A DNA stretch of 64,000 bases. Origin: Metopolophium dirhodum. Lineage: Eukaryota > Arthropoda > Insecta > Hemiptera > Aphididae. The notes under the pieces are model-generated. The model did no database searches. It had not been told where the DNA came from and saw only the letters and a list, made by a program, of their open reading frames with translations. The translations under genes and the position numbers were made by a program. Shown piece by piece: positions 1-10,227 of the stretch. Position 1 is the first letter of the stretch; every line of letters begins with the position of its first letter. The stretch covers positions 30,006,393-30,070,392 of the forward strand of contig NC_083568.1 of NCBI RefSeq assembly GCF_019925205.1, written 5' to 3'.

Positions 1-3000
1 TTCAAAGTTTTGATGGGCAGAGTAAAGGTCCAACATTTTGCGGGGTACCTACTCCTGTGATACTCTACTCCACTCTTCCAAACTTTAAATACTTGCAACT
101 CAAATTAATTACTCGTTATTTTGTTTTGGGTTATGATATTAATAATAACGTACACTGTCGTTCGAAATAATAAACAATTATAACGATAAAAATAGGAAAA
201 TTATTATTATTTCAAAATATTGATTTGAAATGACATTATATAAAATTGAAATAACAAAATTTTCAAAGAAATAGAAAATATCTGAGATAATGACCTAGAC
301 ATTTAAATTGAGCGTCGTGTATTATAAAACGTGTAAGGTTGTGAGAGATCGGAACAGGGTGGCAAAGAACGGTGTGAGTTTGGCTTTTTCCACTCACATT
401 CGGTGTTGGTGGTTTATTGTAAATTTGTTGTAAATTTCAAACCAATGATGATAAATGATCGCTTTTGAAAAACTATTCCTTCTGAGTGGAGATCGGTTTA
501 CTATAAACTAGTGTTTATAAGACGTTTTAAACATTTTAAGTACCCATTATTTTCTGAATTACAACGAAATAACCATTATTATCGATCTGGTCGAAACCGC
601 ACTTCCTCCTTACATTACTTCATTTTCGCATTATTTCTATAGAACTTGTCTCACGCGGACTACCGAGCAACTTGAAAAATAACCCGCTTAAGTATCGACA
701 AGATGCGGATATTTCCGATTCTATAAAGTATCCCTAACAACACTCACACAGCATGTGACGTCTTACTCGGCAGTGCCCGGCGAACTTCGAAAATTTGATC
801 AGGAAATGGGAACTGTCCGTGTGATGCTTCATTCAGGACGTTTTTAAGGAAAACGTTTAGACCGTACTGACGATGATCTATACATTCTACGAAGATAAGT
901 TATTAGGACTGTTTACTGGGAATGTACACAAAGTAATGATTCCTTTTACAGTAAGTCGATGGCGCACCCGGGGGCACCCTTGGCTAATAGCATAATATTC
1001 TTTTATTTTTTTTTCAAAGATTCCCCTCGACATTTTCATCAAAAGGTTTTGTTTCCTTATGTATTATATTATAATTGTACATAATTGTTAAGCAATAAAA
1101 CGTATGTATGTAGCATATAATCAGGAAAAGAACAAAAAAAAATTGGACTCCCCCCCCCCCCTTGAATAAATTCTTGGTCGTTGGAATTCCATAATATCGT
1201 GCTTAAATAATTTTCGATTACTTACCTATATACCTACTGAGTACCTCTAAGTGATGAACCTACCACAAATTGTTCACTTGGTTAAGAGTTCAAACCTATG
1301 ATACTTTTGACATACTATGCAATTTTTCATTACATATTCTTGGAATCTCCAATATTCATTTATTCTGTATGATTTTAAATATTTACTTTAAATTTCCATT
1401 TTGATAAAAAAAAAAAATACACGTTCCTAACTGTAGAACATTATAAAACAATTTAACTTTTCGATTGCTCCTTTCATCCTTCGTAGAAACTTGAAGTGCC
1501 AATGTAACTACCAGTATAGTGCTTTTCATTACAGTATTATGACATTGTCATCATTTTGTGCTCATAACTTAATATTTTTGTACCTAAAATTCGTACATAG
1601 GTAATAATTAACTCTTTAATATTTTCAAAAGTATAAATAGTTATAATTTGTTCAAATTATAAAAGGTTGTACACTTATACCATACATTTTGTAAAAATGT
1701 AATATAATTATATAGTTTAATACGACACAGGAAAATAAATATTATTAAACTAACATTAACAATTTGATTTGTTCATTACTTAAATCATTTTCAAAAAAAT
1801 ATTAGGGACGTAATAAACAATAGAATCTATATAATTAATAATACAATAATTTATTTAACTGTCATATTATTTTATTTCAAGTGCCCAATATCCAAAATTA
1901 TTAATTCATTGTAGGTATATATTGTAATCAATATTTACTATTTATAATATTCACTTAAACTAATTTCAAATAAACTTAAGTAAGAATAAAAATCTGTCTC
2001 CGGTGATTAAATTATTTTAAAAAACAAGTACATTTAATCTCTGTAAATGGATTTATAAAAAAACTAAGATTTTTACTGCATTGTGTATAAATCATGCTTA
2101 AGACGTGTCTTCAGACTAATTATATTATTCGAACAAAGTCTAATGTTTTACAATAAGTCTGCAATATATTATTGAAATTGCAGACAACACGCTCCTGTTT
2201 TATATAAATCACATAATACAACTTATGATGATATATTATGATTTTATTAAATTTGATTATTCCTTATCGCAATTTGCAGTGCAAGATAAATAATTGTTAT
2301 TTGCCTAGAAAGTTGACTCCTCGTTTCTAATTTGATTTCTTAATTAGTTTGATGATGATCTACATTCGGCGAGCTTAGTCACGCACACGAGTTACGTCAA
2401 CTACTATTGCCACTGAAAGTTTTAATACACTGTGTCGTTGAAGTATAAAGCGCTAAAAAGCGATAAAATAAATAAATGAATGACGTAACTCCGAGCTACA
2501 CCCGCACAATATTCGGAAAAACCTATGCCAACAACAAACGGATAAATCCATTAAACGGAGCCGAGTGATAAGGGACGGCGGCAGATGTGAATAATGCTTA
2601 TGGTTGTGTACCGGTCCTAAACAGGCGTGGGAAACGTGAGGAGAGGACGTGCAGCCGTAAATCAGTGATAAAGGACGAGCAACCGGGTTGTAGGGGTAAC
2701 GAATAAATTGTCGAAAACTTCTCCGCTCGAGAGGTCTAAGGGAGGGGGGGGGGAAGGATGGAGATTTGTACTTAAAAACTTCCACGAGCAACTTTACTGT
2801 TCGCTGTAATACAAAACGATTATAAACATATTAAAATATTTTCGTGTCTTCCGCACAGCTCATATAATTTTGTGTTATCTATTCAATTACATTAAGACAT
2901 AAATACCTCCTACTCGTATGTCTTATTAGTTATTATTAGTTATTACGCATTATTATACACATTATACGCATTGATAAAATATATTTTATTTCAAAAGCGC

Positions 3001-3028
3001 TAAAAAGTATTTTATATAATTATTATTA
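1..3028. other. AT-rich noncoding stretch
   Basis: No convincing gene on either strand. Visible are homopolymer runs (poly-C near 1150, poly-G near 2743), a short piece near 465-490 resembling the 'TTCTGAGTGGAGA' segment of the long repeat at 35 kb, and scattered AT repeats. The 112-residue open frame at 2453-2791 has low-complexity composition and no recognisable domain. Confidence 0.6.
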
Positions 3029-3032
3029 AATT

Positions 3033-3070
3033 GAAGGGCTCCGTGCAACAACGAGACAAGTCCACTTTTT
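3033..3070 (+). repeat. Left TIR of the 3.9-kb transposon
   Basis: Thirty-eight bases from GAAGGGCTCCGTG to the T-run at 3066-3070 match the reverse complement of 6937-6974 at every position. A shorter related copy (GCAACAACGAGACATGTCCA) follows at 3128-3147. Confidence 0.95.
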
Positions 3071-3127
3071 TTCAAAAGTCACTTTTTGATGTTATCATAT
3101 ACAGATTTTTTTTCTTTACAATTGTAT

Positions 3128-3238
3128 GCAACAACGAGACATGTCCAGTGATTATTTACGGAGTTATTGAGTAAATGGACTTGTCTGGTTATAGATATTA
3201 TGAGCAAGAACCAGATAAGTCCGGACTTGTCTGGTTTT
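3128..3238. promoter_or_regulatory. Left subterminal repeats, possible transposase-binding sites
   Basis: The segment holds a degenerate TIR copy (3128-3147), a GGACTTGTCTGGTT motif (3177-3190) and a near-palindrome at 3209-3236 in which AACCAGATAAGTCC meets GGACTTGTCTGGTT head to head. The same AACCAG..AAGTCC core reappears near the right end. A binding role is inferred from position and repetition. Confidence 0.55.
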
Positions 3239-3486
3239 TACACAGAACAGTTGGCTATAAATAGTAAACAGTAGTATTGATAGTACTATTATGATAGTCA
3301 TATTTATTGTTTTACACATTATCATTATTATAATACATATTGTTGAAAATATGTTACCATGTTAATTCTTGCATTTAGTTTCTATTGCTAGTTGTAAATT
3401 ATTAGGCTGATTATACATTTTAATGTATTGTTTTGAAACTGCTCCATAACGGGCATAGTGTTATTTAGTTTTTATTATTTTTCAAA

Positions 3487-5559
3487 ATGAACTGTGATAA
3501 TATAGCAAAACAACTTGAATATGATGAATCTAACTCTGACCCATCATTTGATTTTGATTTCGATGATGACACTCAAGATCCAGATTATAACATTTTTGAA
3601 AATAATGATCTCAGTGGCATACTGGCTTTTGATTCTGATCCAGAAAATAATTTTGAACCACTTTCAACATCACCCTCAGGATCAATTAATATTATACCAG
3701 AATCCAGTGAAGATGAACAACCTACATCTAGTACATCTATTGGTATTGGTAAGAAAAGGAAACAAAATAAATCAAATTGGCAACGCAATATTACAAAAAA
3801 GTGTAGGTCTGAAGGTGTTGAACATAATTCTTTGCGTAATAAAATTGTTCCTCCTAGAACTACAGGCTCTGACTGTCACTGTAATCAAAAATGTTTTACT
3901 AATGTATCGGATGACCAAAAAATAAATTTACTTGCAATATTTAATAATATAGGTGATAAGAACAAACAAGATACATATTTGGCTGGATTAGTTAGGGTCA
4001 ACCCTGTTATTCGTCAAAGGAAAAGAGATGGTAGTCGATCAAGTAAAACGTGTTCTGTAAAATATGAGATAAAAAGTGGTTTAGATATTATCCCTGTTTG
4101 CAAGAAGGCATTTTGTTCTCTCTTTGGAGTTGGAAAATCTAGAGTAGAAAGAATTATAAAAAGTGTCCAGAACCATGTTCCCAGCCCAGAAGATAAACGT
4201 GGTAAGCATCACAGTCGACCTAATAAGATACCTGACAATATATGTTTCCAATTAGATACGTTTATTAATTCATTTCCTAAGAGACAATCTCATTACAGTA
4301 GGTCTGATAACAATAATGTAAGGTATATGTCTCCTGAGCTTTCAATTTCCAAACTGTATAGAATATATTTGGAAAAATATGAACCTAATGTATGGGCAGT
4401 TTTAGACGGTGAAAATTGTGAACAAGTGAAACCTAAATTGAAATACAACTATTTTGCTAATTACTTTAATAACAATTTCAACATTTCATTTGCCTATCCC
4501 AGATCTGACACTTGTCAAACCTGTGATAACTTGAAGAAAATTATTGACAATGAAAATAATGCAGAAGTAAAAGCTAATCTTGAAGTAGAAAAACAAATTC
4601 ATCTGCGGAAAGCAGAAGTATTTTACACTTATTTTAAGCAGTTAACAGCTAGAGCCAAACAAAATGATTCAACAGTAGATGTTCTAAGCTTTGATTATCA
4701 ACAGAACATGCCCCTCCCACACATTCCATCAGGAGATGTGTTTTATAAACGGCAAGTATGGTCTTATAACTTTTGCATACACTCAGCAAGTACAGGCAAA
4801 TCTCATTTTTATATGTACAACGAATCAGTAGCTAAAAAAGGACAAAACGAAGTGATAAGTTTTTTACATCACTATTTCAAAAACATACTAAGTCCAAGAA
4901 TTAAAACGTTATATTTATTTTCTGACAATTGCAGTGCTCAAAATAAAAATAAAAGTCTATTTCAATATCTATCTGCTGTGGTAAACACTCCAACTTTTTC
5001 TATAAAAACAATTATTCACAGATATCCTGAGCCTGGACATAGTTTCCTGCCCTGTGACAGGTGCTTTGGACATATTGAAAAGGTACGGAGAAAAGTAGAA
5101 AAAGTATTTTTGCCAGATGAATATGAAAAAATGGTTTCTGAAACAAATAAAAAATTTAAAGTTGTTCATGTTGATCAAAGTATGATTTTTAATTTTAGTA
5201 GTTATCTAACTCCACTAGCTAAAAAAATTGTAACCAACAAAGATAAAACTAAATTTACTATTATGGCTTACCGATATGTTGAATATACAAATGAAGGTAT
5301 TTTTTGTAGTACATCTGGAAATTCTACTGCTAAAGAAAATTACAGTTTAAATAAGACTGGTAAAGAGCTAACTATAAATGAAAATGAACTATTAAGATTG
5401 TACAATGAACCTATTAAACTGAAACAGTCAAAATTCAAGGATGTTACTCAGTTAGCGAGCAAATATGTGCCTCAAGAATACCAATGGTTTTATATTGGAC
5501 TTACTGCTGCTGATGAAGATTATACCAATAATAATGATGATTCTGACTATGAAAATTAA
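3487..5559 (+). CDS. DDE-type transposase, 690 residues, intact
   Basis: This is the longest open frame in the window and lies between perfect TIRs, so it is the likely transposase. The N-terminus is acidic and disordered (about residues 10-80, rich in Asp/Glu/Ser). A basic stretch follows at 89-107 (KKRKQNK...KKCR), suitable as a nuclear localisation signal. Cysteine pairs that could bind zinc are at 130/132/136, 205/210 and 343/346. The C-terminal half carries candidate catalytic acids: D403 (SFDYQQN), D470 (LFSDNCSAQN) and E521 (GHIEK), with PEPGHSFLPCDR at 504-515 between the last two. The tail (675-690) is acidic again. The start is the first ATG of the frame, after an AT-rich leader. 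No frameshift or internal stop was seen. It resembles a family of uncharacterised arthropod proteins with the same DxQQN and EPGHS motifs. The superfamily name is uncertain. Confidence 0.85.
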   Translation: MNCDNIAKQLEYDESNSDPSFDFDFDDDTQDPDYNIFENNDLSGILAFDSDPENNFEPLSTSPSGSINIIPESSEDEQPTSSTSIGIGKKRKQNKSNWQRNITKKCRSEGVEHNSLRNKIVPPRTTGSDCHCNQKCFTNVSDDQKINLLAIFNNIGDKNKQDTYLAGLVRVNPVIRQRKRDGSRSSKTCSVKYEIKSGLDIIPVCKKAFCSLFGVGKSRVERIIKSVQNHVPSPEDKRGKHHSRPNKIPDNICFQLDTFINSFPKRQSHYSRSDNNNVRYMSPELSISKLYRIYLEKYEPNVWAVLDGENCEQVKPKLKYNYFANYFNNNFNISFAYPRSDTCQTCDNLKKIIDNENNAEVKANLEVEKQIHLRKAEVFYTYFKQLTARAKQNDSTVDVLSFDYQQNMPLPHIPSGDVFYKRQVWSYNFCIHSASTGKSHFYMYNESVAKKGQNEVISFLHHYFKNILSPRIKTLYLFSDNCSAQNKNKSLFQYLSAVVNTPTFSIKTIIHRYPEPGHSFLPCDRCFGHIEKVRRKVEKVFLPDEYEKMVSETNKKFKVVHVDQSMIFNFSSYLTPLAKKIVTNKDKTKFTIMAYRYVEYTNEGIFCSTSGNSTAKENYSLNKTGKELTINENELLRLYNEPIKLKQSKFKDVTQLASKYVPQEYQWFYIGLTAADEDYTNNNDDSDYEN

Positions 5560-5833
5560 ACACAACACCCAGTTAATTATTTGTAAGTTTTTATACCTAC
5601 CTAACTAAAATAAATTTCATTAATTTTCATATTTTATATTTTGACATTAATTGTATACTTTTATTTTTATTTTTATTAGCCTCGTGTTAAATAATATTGT
5701 ATACTTGAAATACAATAATTTATTAATTAATATTAATACAAATATTATTACCTAATAATATAATGTTTTATTAAGTTTTTATTATTACTGAGAGTTGAAA
5801 TATTATGTTTCTTTGTTTTTAGTTTGTCATATT

Positions 5834-6335
5834 GTTACTAGGGAAAATAGTATACTATTTTATATGTTATAATAATAATACCTATGTATTTCATTTTATT
5901 ATTTATTGTTCAATTTATTAAAATGTTATATTCATTTTTTTTTTTGTACATAAGAAAACAAAAAGTTATCATGTTATTTATTTTGCTTTTTAAGATTTAT
6001 GTTACAAGGTGATCTCTATTTTCTATTTTTTTTTTGTTAAAATGGTTATATAAATACTATAAAAAATAAGTCTTTATTGTTAAATAATAACATTTATATT
6101 ATTACTAGGAAAAGTAATATACTATTTTAAATGTTATAATATGCATTTCATTTTATTGGTTATTGTTAAATTTATTGAAATGTTATTATCATTTTTTTTT
6201 GTACTTCAGAAAACTAAAATTTATGTTATTTATTTTGCTGTATAAAATTAATATTACAAGGTGATTTCTATTCTCTATTTTTTTTTGGTTAAAATATAAA
6301 TATTATAAAAAAAAGTCTTTGTTGTTATTTAACAC
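5834..6335 (+). repeat. Imperfect tandem duplication (~267 bp) downstream of the transposase
   Basis: The sequence starting GTTACTAGGGAAAATAGTAT at 5834 recurs from about 6101 as ATTACTAGGAAAAGTAATAT. Both copies share ordered blocks: TTTCATTTTATT, a T-run before GTAC, ATGTTATTTATTTTGCT and ACAAGGTGAT. The copies have diverged by substitutions and small indels. The duplication lies in the element's AT-rich 3' region. Confidence 0.75.
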
Positions 6336-6539
6336 CCTTCACAACATATCTTAAAAAGTTTAAATTATAGGTATTTAATAAAATATAACTCTAATAAAAC
6401 ATATAATACAATATTTCACATAATACTTGATGAATATATTTATAGATTATAGGTACCTGTTGATGGTTAAAATTGGAATAAAAAATTATTATTTAATTTT
6501 TAAAAAACCTTATAGCATACCTTATTACATAACATACTT

Positions 6540-6772
6540 ACGAGCAAAAACCAGGTAAGTCCATATGTTTTATATTGCAATACACATTTTATCAAATTTC
6601 ATTAATTTATTTTATTGATTAGTATTATAATTATTTATAAAACTGTCATTAAAGGATTTTACTTTAGTTTTTAAGAAATAAATAAATTAATTTATGGTAC
6701 AACACAAAACAAATACAATTTTCGAAAACTTTTTTACAATTAATGAGCAAAAAACCAGGTAAGTCCATATGT
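6540..6772. promoter_or_regulatory. Right subterminal repeats of the transposon
   Basis: Two near-identical blocks, AACCAGGTAAGTCCATATGT, occur near 6549-6570 and 6752-6772, each preceded by GAGCAAAA. The same core occurs in the palindrome at 3209-3236. They are candidate internal transposase-binding sites or part of the terminal architecture. Confidence 0.55.
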
Positions 6773-6936
6773 TCCATACTTGCAAGATATTTTATAAGAT
6801 CTAAAATTTATTTAAAATGCAAATTCACTTTACTCAACCATTTACATGTAATTCAAGATACTTATGTTGTATTTACAAATAAAAATATAAATTTTTAAAG
6901 TTTTGGTGAAATAAAACATGTCTCCTGAACAATTTC

Positions 6937-6974
6937 AAAAAGTGGACTTGTCTCGTTGTTGCACGGAGCCCTTC
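6937..6974 (-). repeat. Right TIR of the 3.9-kb transposon
   Basis: This is the exact reverse complement of 3033-3070, ending in AGCCCTTC and followed by AATT, the presumed target duplicate. Confidence 0.95.
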
Positions 6975-6978
6975 AATT

Positions 6979-7532
6979 AGAGTGACGGTTTTCCGAGCAA
7001 TACATTTTGGTTAATCATTAGCACATGAAATAATTCACGAAACGTATCAAAAATGTATATAAATTTTTAATTTGTTCTGGATTAGTATCTATATGGCTAT
7101 ATGAGATAAAACTAAAAAATATGTTTACTTTAATCTTATTTATATAATTATTTGATACGTCTATAATAATTTTGATCCGATAAACATATAAAACAATTTT
7201 GAAAAATATGTAAATATAAAATAATATTTAATTATCTCTCCAGACCAAGCCTCCCCTAACCTGGTAAAAATTGCATTTAATATCGTAACATTGCCAAGAA
7301 GAACAAAGGGCATTAATCAATGTACTATACAATATTTGAATAAGTTAAACTTGAAATTACTCTAAATAAAAAAACTATTCGTGCGACAATATAGACATTT
7401 GGATGGATACTACAAATTTCAGAAAATCGTTTCACAATATATACGATCAAAAACAAATAGTAAAAGTTAACGTCTAGTTTAAGAGCGCCGAGTTCGAATT
7501 ATTATTACTTATACGTATCCATTCCTTTATGA
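6979..7532. other. Noncoding spacer
   Basis: AT-rich DNA between the 3.9-kb transposon and the hAT element. I see no gene or repeat here. Confidence 0.6.
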
Positions 7533-8552
7533 CTTATCACCGGTGTTAGGAACAGATAACAAAAAAATCATCTAGATAACAACACTAAATTTTATCTAAG
7601 ATACAGATAAAAGATAAACAAATCAAATTCATCTAACAAAAAGATAAAAGATAAAAATATTTTATCTAGATAATTATCCAAATATTTAATTAACAGATAA
7701 TTTTAGAAATTATAATTAGAACAACTAATTTAAAAAATATATATATACCGTCATGTAAGTACGAAAAATAATACACACACAAGAAAACCCATGGCTAAGC
7801 GGCCGTTCTTGCAGGGCTGGTGGTGGGGTCACCGGCTACTTTTCGTGTCACGTACTATTATTATTATTATTATTAATTAACAACATTGAACAGATATTTA
7901 CGAGTATTGTGTATTTGTGTATACTTTATTATTATTATAAGTCATGTGCAATTAAAATTGGTTTAGAGATTGTTTATAGTCCATAGATTTATAATATAAA
8001 ACATAAAACCCGAAATATATAAATAGCATCTCATGTATTGCTCGTCAGACTTATCAATTGTCATTAGTTTCGGACGCGTTGCAAATACGGAAAGAATAGT
8101 AGACGGCTGGTTTATCTTTATTTATCAATGAATAATATTATATTCTATGGAATTTTGTTTGGGACGGCGGTGGTTATAACTTGCCCCATCTGTTCTATAA
8201 TTCGAATTTTAATTATAGTTTAAAAATATTTATACAATTCTGGGAATTTGACATATTTGTTGCGACAGTAACATACTAATATAGGCTAATCACATAAATT
8301 AATTATTAGTATGTTATATTATATATTATTAACCGAATACAGAATATTAAGTACTAAATAGGAATAATTTATAGACTTTTCAGAATAACGTCATATATTT
8401 TTAGCCCTGGATGTTATTTTACGTACAAGTAGTGCCTCAGATAATGAGAATAAAAATAAAACATTTTCGAACGGATCTAGCTAATTTTCTCCAAACAATT
8501 TATCCTGTAAATTTATATAGATAAGTTAAATTTTTATCTAAAATAAATACTT

Positions 8553-8873
8553 TTTTTTTTTTTTTTATTAAAATAGCGTTTATTGAAAATGTACAATCTA
8601 TACAAGTTATGTACAATGAGTAATTTGGAGGGAGGGATAACAATGATGGGGCAGTGAAGGGAAGCTCACAGTTGAGCTACCTTTTAATGAGTCTTAAATC
8701 TAGTTAAATAAATATAAAAGTATTTTAGATGAGGTCTCTGGACCAATTTCTGTTAGGTCGACGGGTAGGGTTGCCGGGAAGATGTTTTGAGCGAAGATTG
8801 GATATTAATTTGTTTGGGTGGCCTTGCATTTTGCAGTGAAGTCTTGAGTAGGATGTAATTGCTGTTTGGTAAA
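8553..8873 (-). mobile_element. 5'-truncated LINE fragment nested in the hAT element
   Basis: The insertion is flanked by a 13-bp direct repeat, AAAATAAATACTT, at 8540-8552 and 8874-8886. A T-run directly follows the left copy (8551-8566), so the element's poly(A) tail points to lower coordinates and its sense strand is minus. Its 5' part still encodes the end of a reverse-transcriptase ORF. This is the expected outcome of target-primed reverse transcription. Confidence 0.85.
8725..8868 (-). pseudogene. C-terminal remnant of a LINE ORF2 (about 47 residues)
   Basis: On the minus strand the frame reads ...HPNKLISNLRSKHLPGNP..., then ...RNWSRDLI and a TAA stop at 8725-8727. The HLPGNP and NW.RDL blocks resemble the extreme C-terminus of Jockey-like non-LTR retrotransposon polyproteins as I remember them. 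The rest of the ORF was never copied because the insertion is 5'-truncated. It is not functional alone. Confidence 0.65.
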
Positions 8874-8981
8874 AAAATAAATACTTAGACAACTTATATT
8901 TATTTATCTAGATAAGATAAAAGATAAAAAAAATAATTATCTGGATAATTTATCTTGATAAGTCCTAACACTGCTTATCAC

Positions 8982-9449
8982 AAAAGATTCTACACACGGA
9001 GATAACAAGTGTCTGAAAAAAATCACCGTATACGTAGGTAAGTAAAATATTTCAGGTGGATATTTTAGATAACCGAATTGAAACCATAATTTTCTTATCA
9101 CAAATATATAAATTATACCAAACAATAAATTATCGTTTAAAAAATGAACGTCTGAAAACATATTATGATAATACTGATGATATATTTTATAGATACGTGT
9201 GAGTAAATTTTTGCGTATTATATAGGTACTGAGTATCAAAAAAAAAATCGTCAAATTCGAAAACTCTGAAACATAACACACAATTATGACAAACCGAATA
9301 CGGCAAATAGAGTATGAGTTACCTTACCTGCGTAACTATGCTATAGAAAACGTAATAAACAAACACGCGCGCCCAATAAAGTAAATTTTTTTTTCCAAAA
9401 ACTCTATAATTTTGATTATCAATATTATTATGAAGTAGGGTATTGGACC
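8982..9449. other. Noncoding spacer
   Basis: No gene is supported. A good minus-strand donor-like CAG|GTAAGG occurs near 9321-9332, but no exon can be attached to it. Confidence 0.5.
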
Positions 9450-9458
9450 CTTTCTATC

Positions 9459-10218
9459 GGTATCCGGCCAAAATAGCGAAACAATTACCGCGAATGTAAA
9501 AATCGCGAATTAATAATAGCGTAAATAAAAATAGCGAATTGTAAAAAAGAGCGAAAATACATAATAGCGAAAAGAGAAACATCTGTCTGTCGGGTTGCTT
9601 ATATGACACAGTGTAAAAATCAAACATATTTGTTAAAATAAAAAATGGATATACATAGTTTATAAATGAGATTAATAAATTTAAAAAAGTAAAGTATACA
9701 ATAAAATATGGAGTGATCATGGAATATAAATGAAAAATCATTATATTTAGTGTTTTATTTGTCTCTTATATATTTTTTGAATACATTCATTATAATTATA
9801 ATATCGTTAAGTTCTAATAATAAGTATTTATAGTAGCAATAATAATAATTTTAAATAAAATAATTATATTCAATTTAAAATTTAAATATAATTATATTTA
9901 GACATTCAGTGACAAATTATATGCTATACCTTTTATGAAGTTCTTATTTTCATTAATATACGACATTGTATAAGTTAAATAATAATTAAGATAGCATATT
10001 GACGATATCAGTAGGTATAACGATATTATTGTGACCTACCTGCATAGGGTTTTGTCCTAAATTTATTTCCCTGCGAGATATTTAAAATGATATATAATTT
10101 TAAGTTTCGTTATTATGCATGATCGCTTATTTTGAAATTCGCTGTTTTTATTTACGCTATTATTGATTCGCGATTTTTACATTCGCGGTAAATTGTTTCG
10201 CTATTTTGGCCTAGACCC
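9459..10218. mobile_element. Inverted-repeat element with 9-bp target duplication (Mutator-like candidate)
   Basis: CTTTCTATC occurs directly outside both ends (9450-9458 and 10219-10227). The arms match as inverted repeats over about 75 bp, starting GGCCAAAATAGCGAAACAAT and continuing through CGCGAATGTAAAAATCGCGA with few differences. The motif GCGAA/TAGCG repeats within each arm. There is no transposase. Nine-base duplications with long TIRs suggest a Mutator-like MITE. The exact outermost bases (GGTATCC versus GGGTCTA) have drifted, so the border may be off by one or two. Confidence 0.75.
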
Positions 10219-10227
10219 CTTTCTATC

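Larger units (their letters stand above)
3033..6974 (+). mobile_element. Complete autonomous-looking DNA transposon, Sola-like candidate
   Basis: The element is 3,942 bp and starts with GAAGGGCTCC. It ends in the exact inverse of a 38-bp terminal repeat. AATT flanks both ends (3029-3032 and 6975-6978), which fits a 4-bp target duplication. Because AATT is palindromic, it could instead be the outer four bases of the TIR. Between the ends lie one long transposase gene, subterminal repeats near both ends and an AT-rich 3' region with a tandem duplication. A 4-bp duplication and a DDE transposase with an EPGHS motif bring the Sola superfamily to mind, but the assignment is from memory and uncertain. 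Perfect TIRs and an unbroken gene point to recent insertion. Confidence 0.9.
7541..8973. mobile_element. Non-autonomous hAT-type element with GATAA-rich ends
   Basis: The flanking 8-bp duplicate CTTATCAC is at 7533-7540 and 8974-8981. The termini are CGGTGTTAGGA (left) and, inverted, CAGTGTTAGGA (right). An 8-bp duplication and CA-type ends are hallmarks of hAT elements. Both subterminal regions (about 7555-7700 and 8890-8955) are packed with AGATAA/TTATCT repeats. No transposase frame is visible, so it is probably mobilised in trans. A LINE fragment is nested at 8553-8873. Confidence 0.85.

Noticed and set aside
3515..3925. 136-residue frame overlapping the transposase
   Set aside because: It is an out-of-frame shadow of the 690-residue gene, with hydrophobic composition from codon shift.
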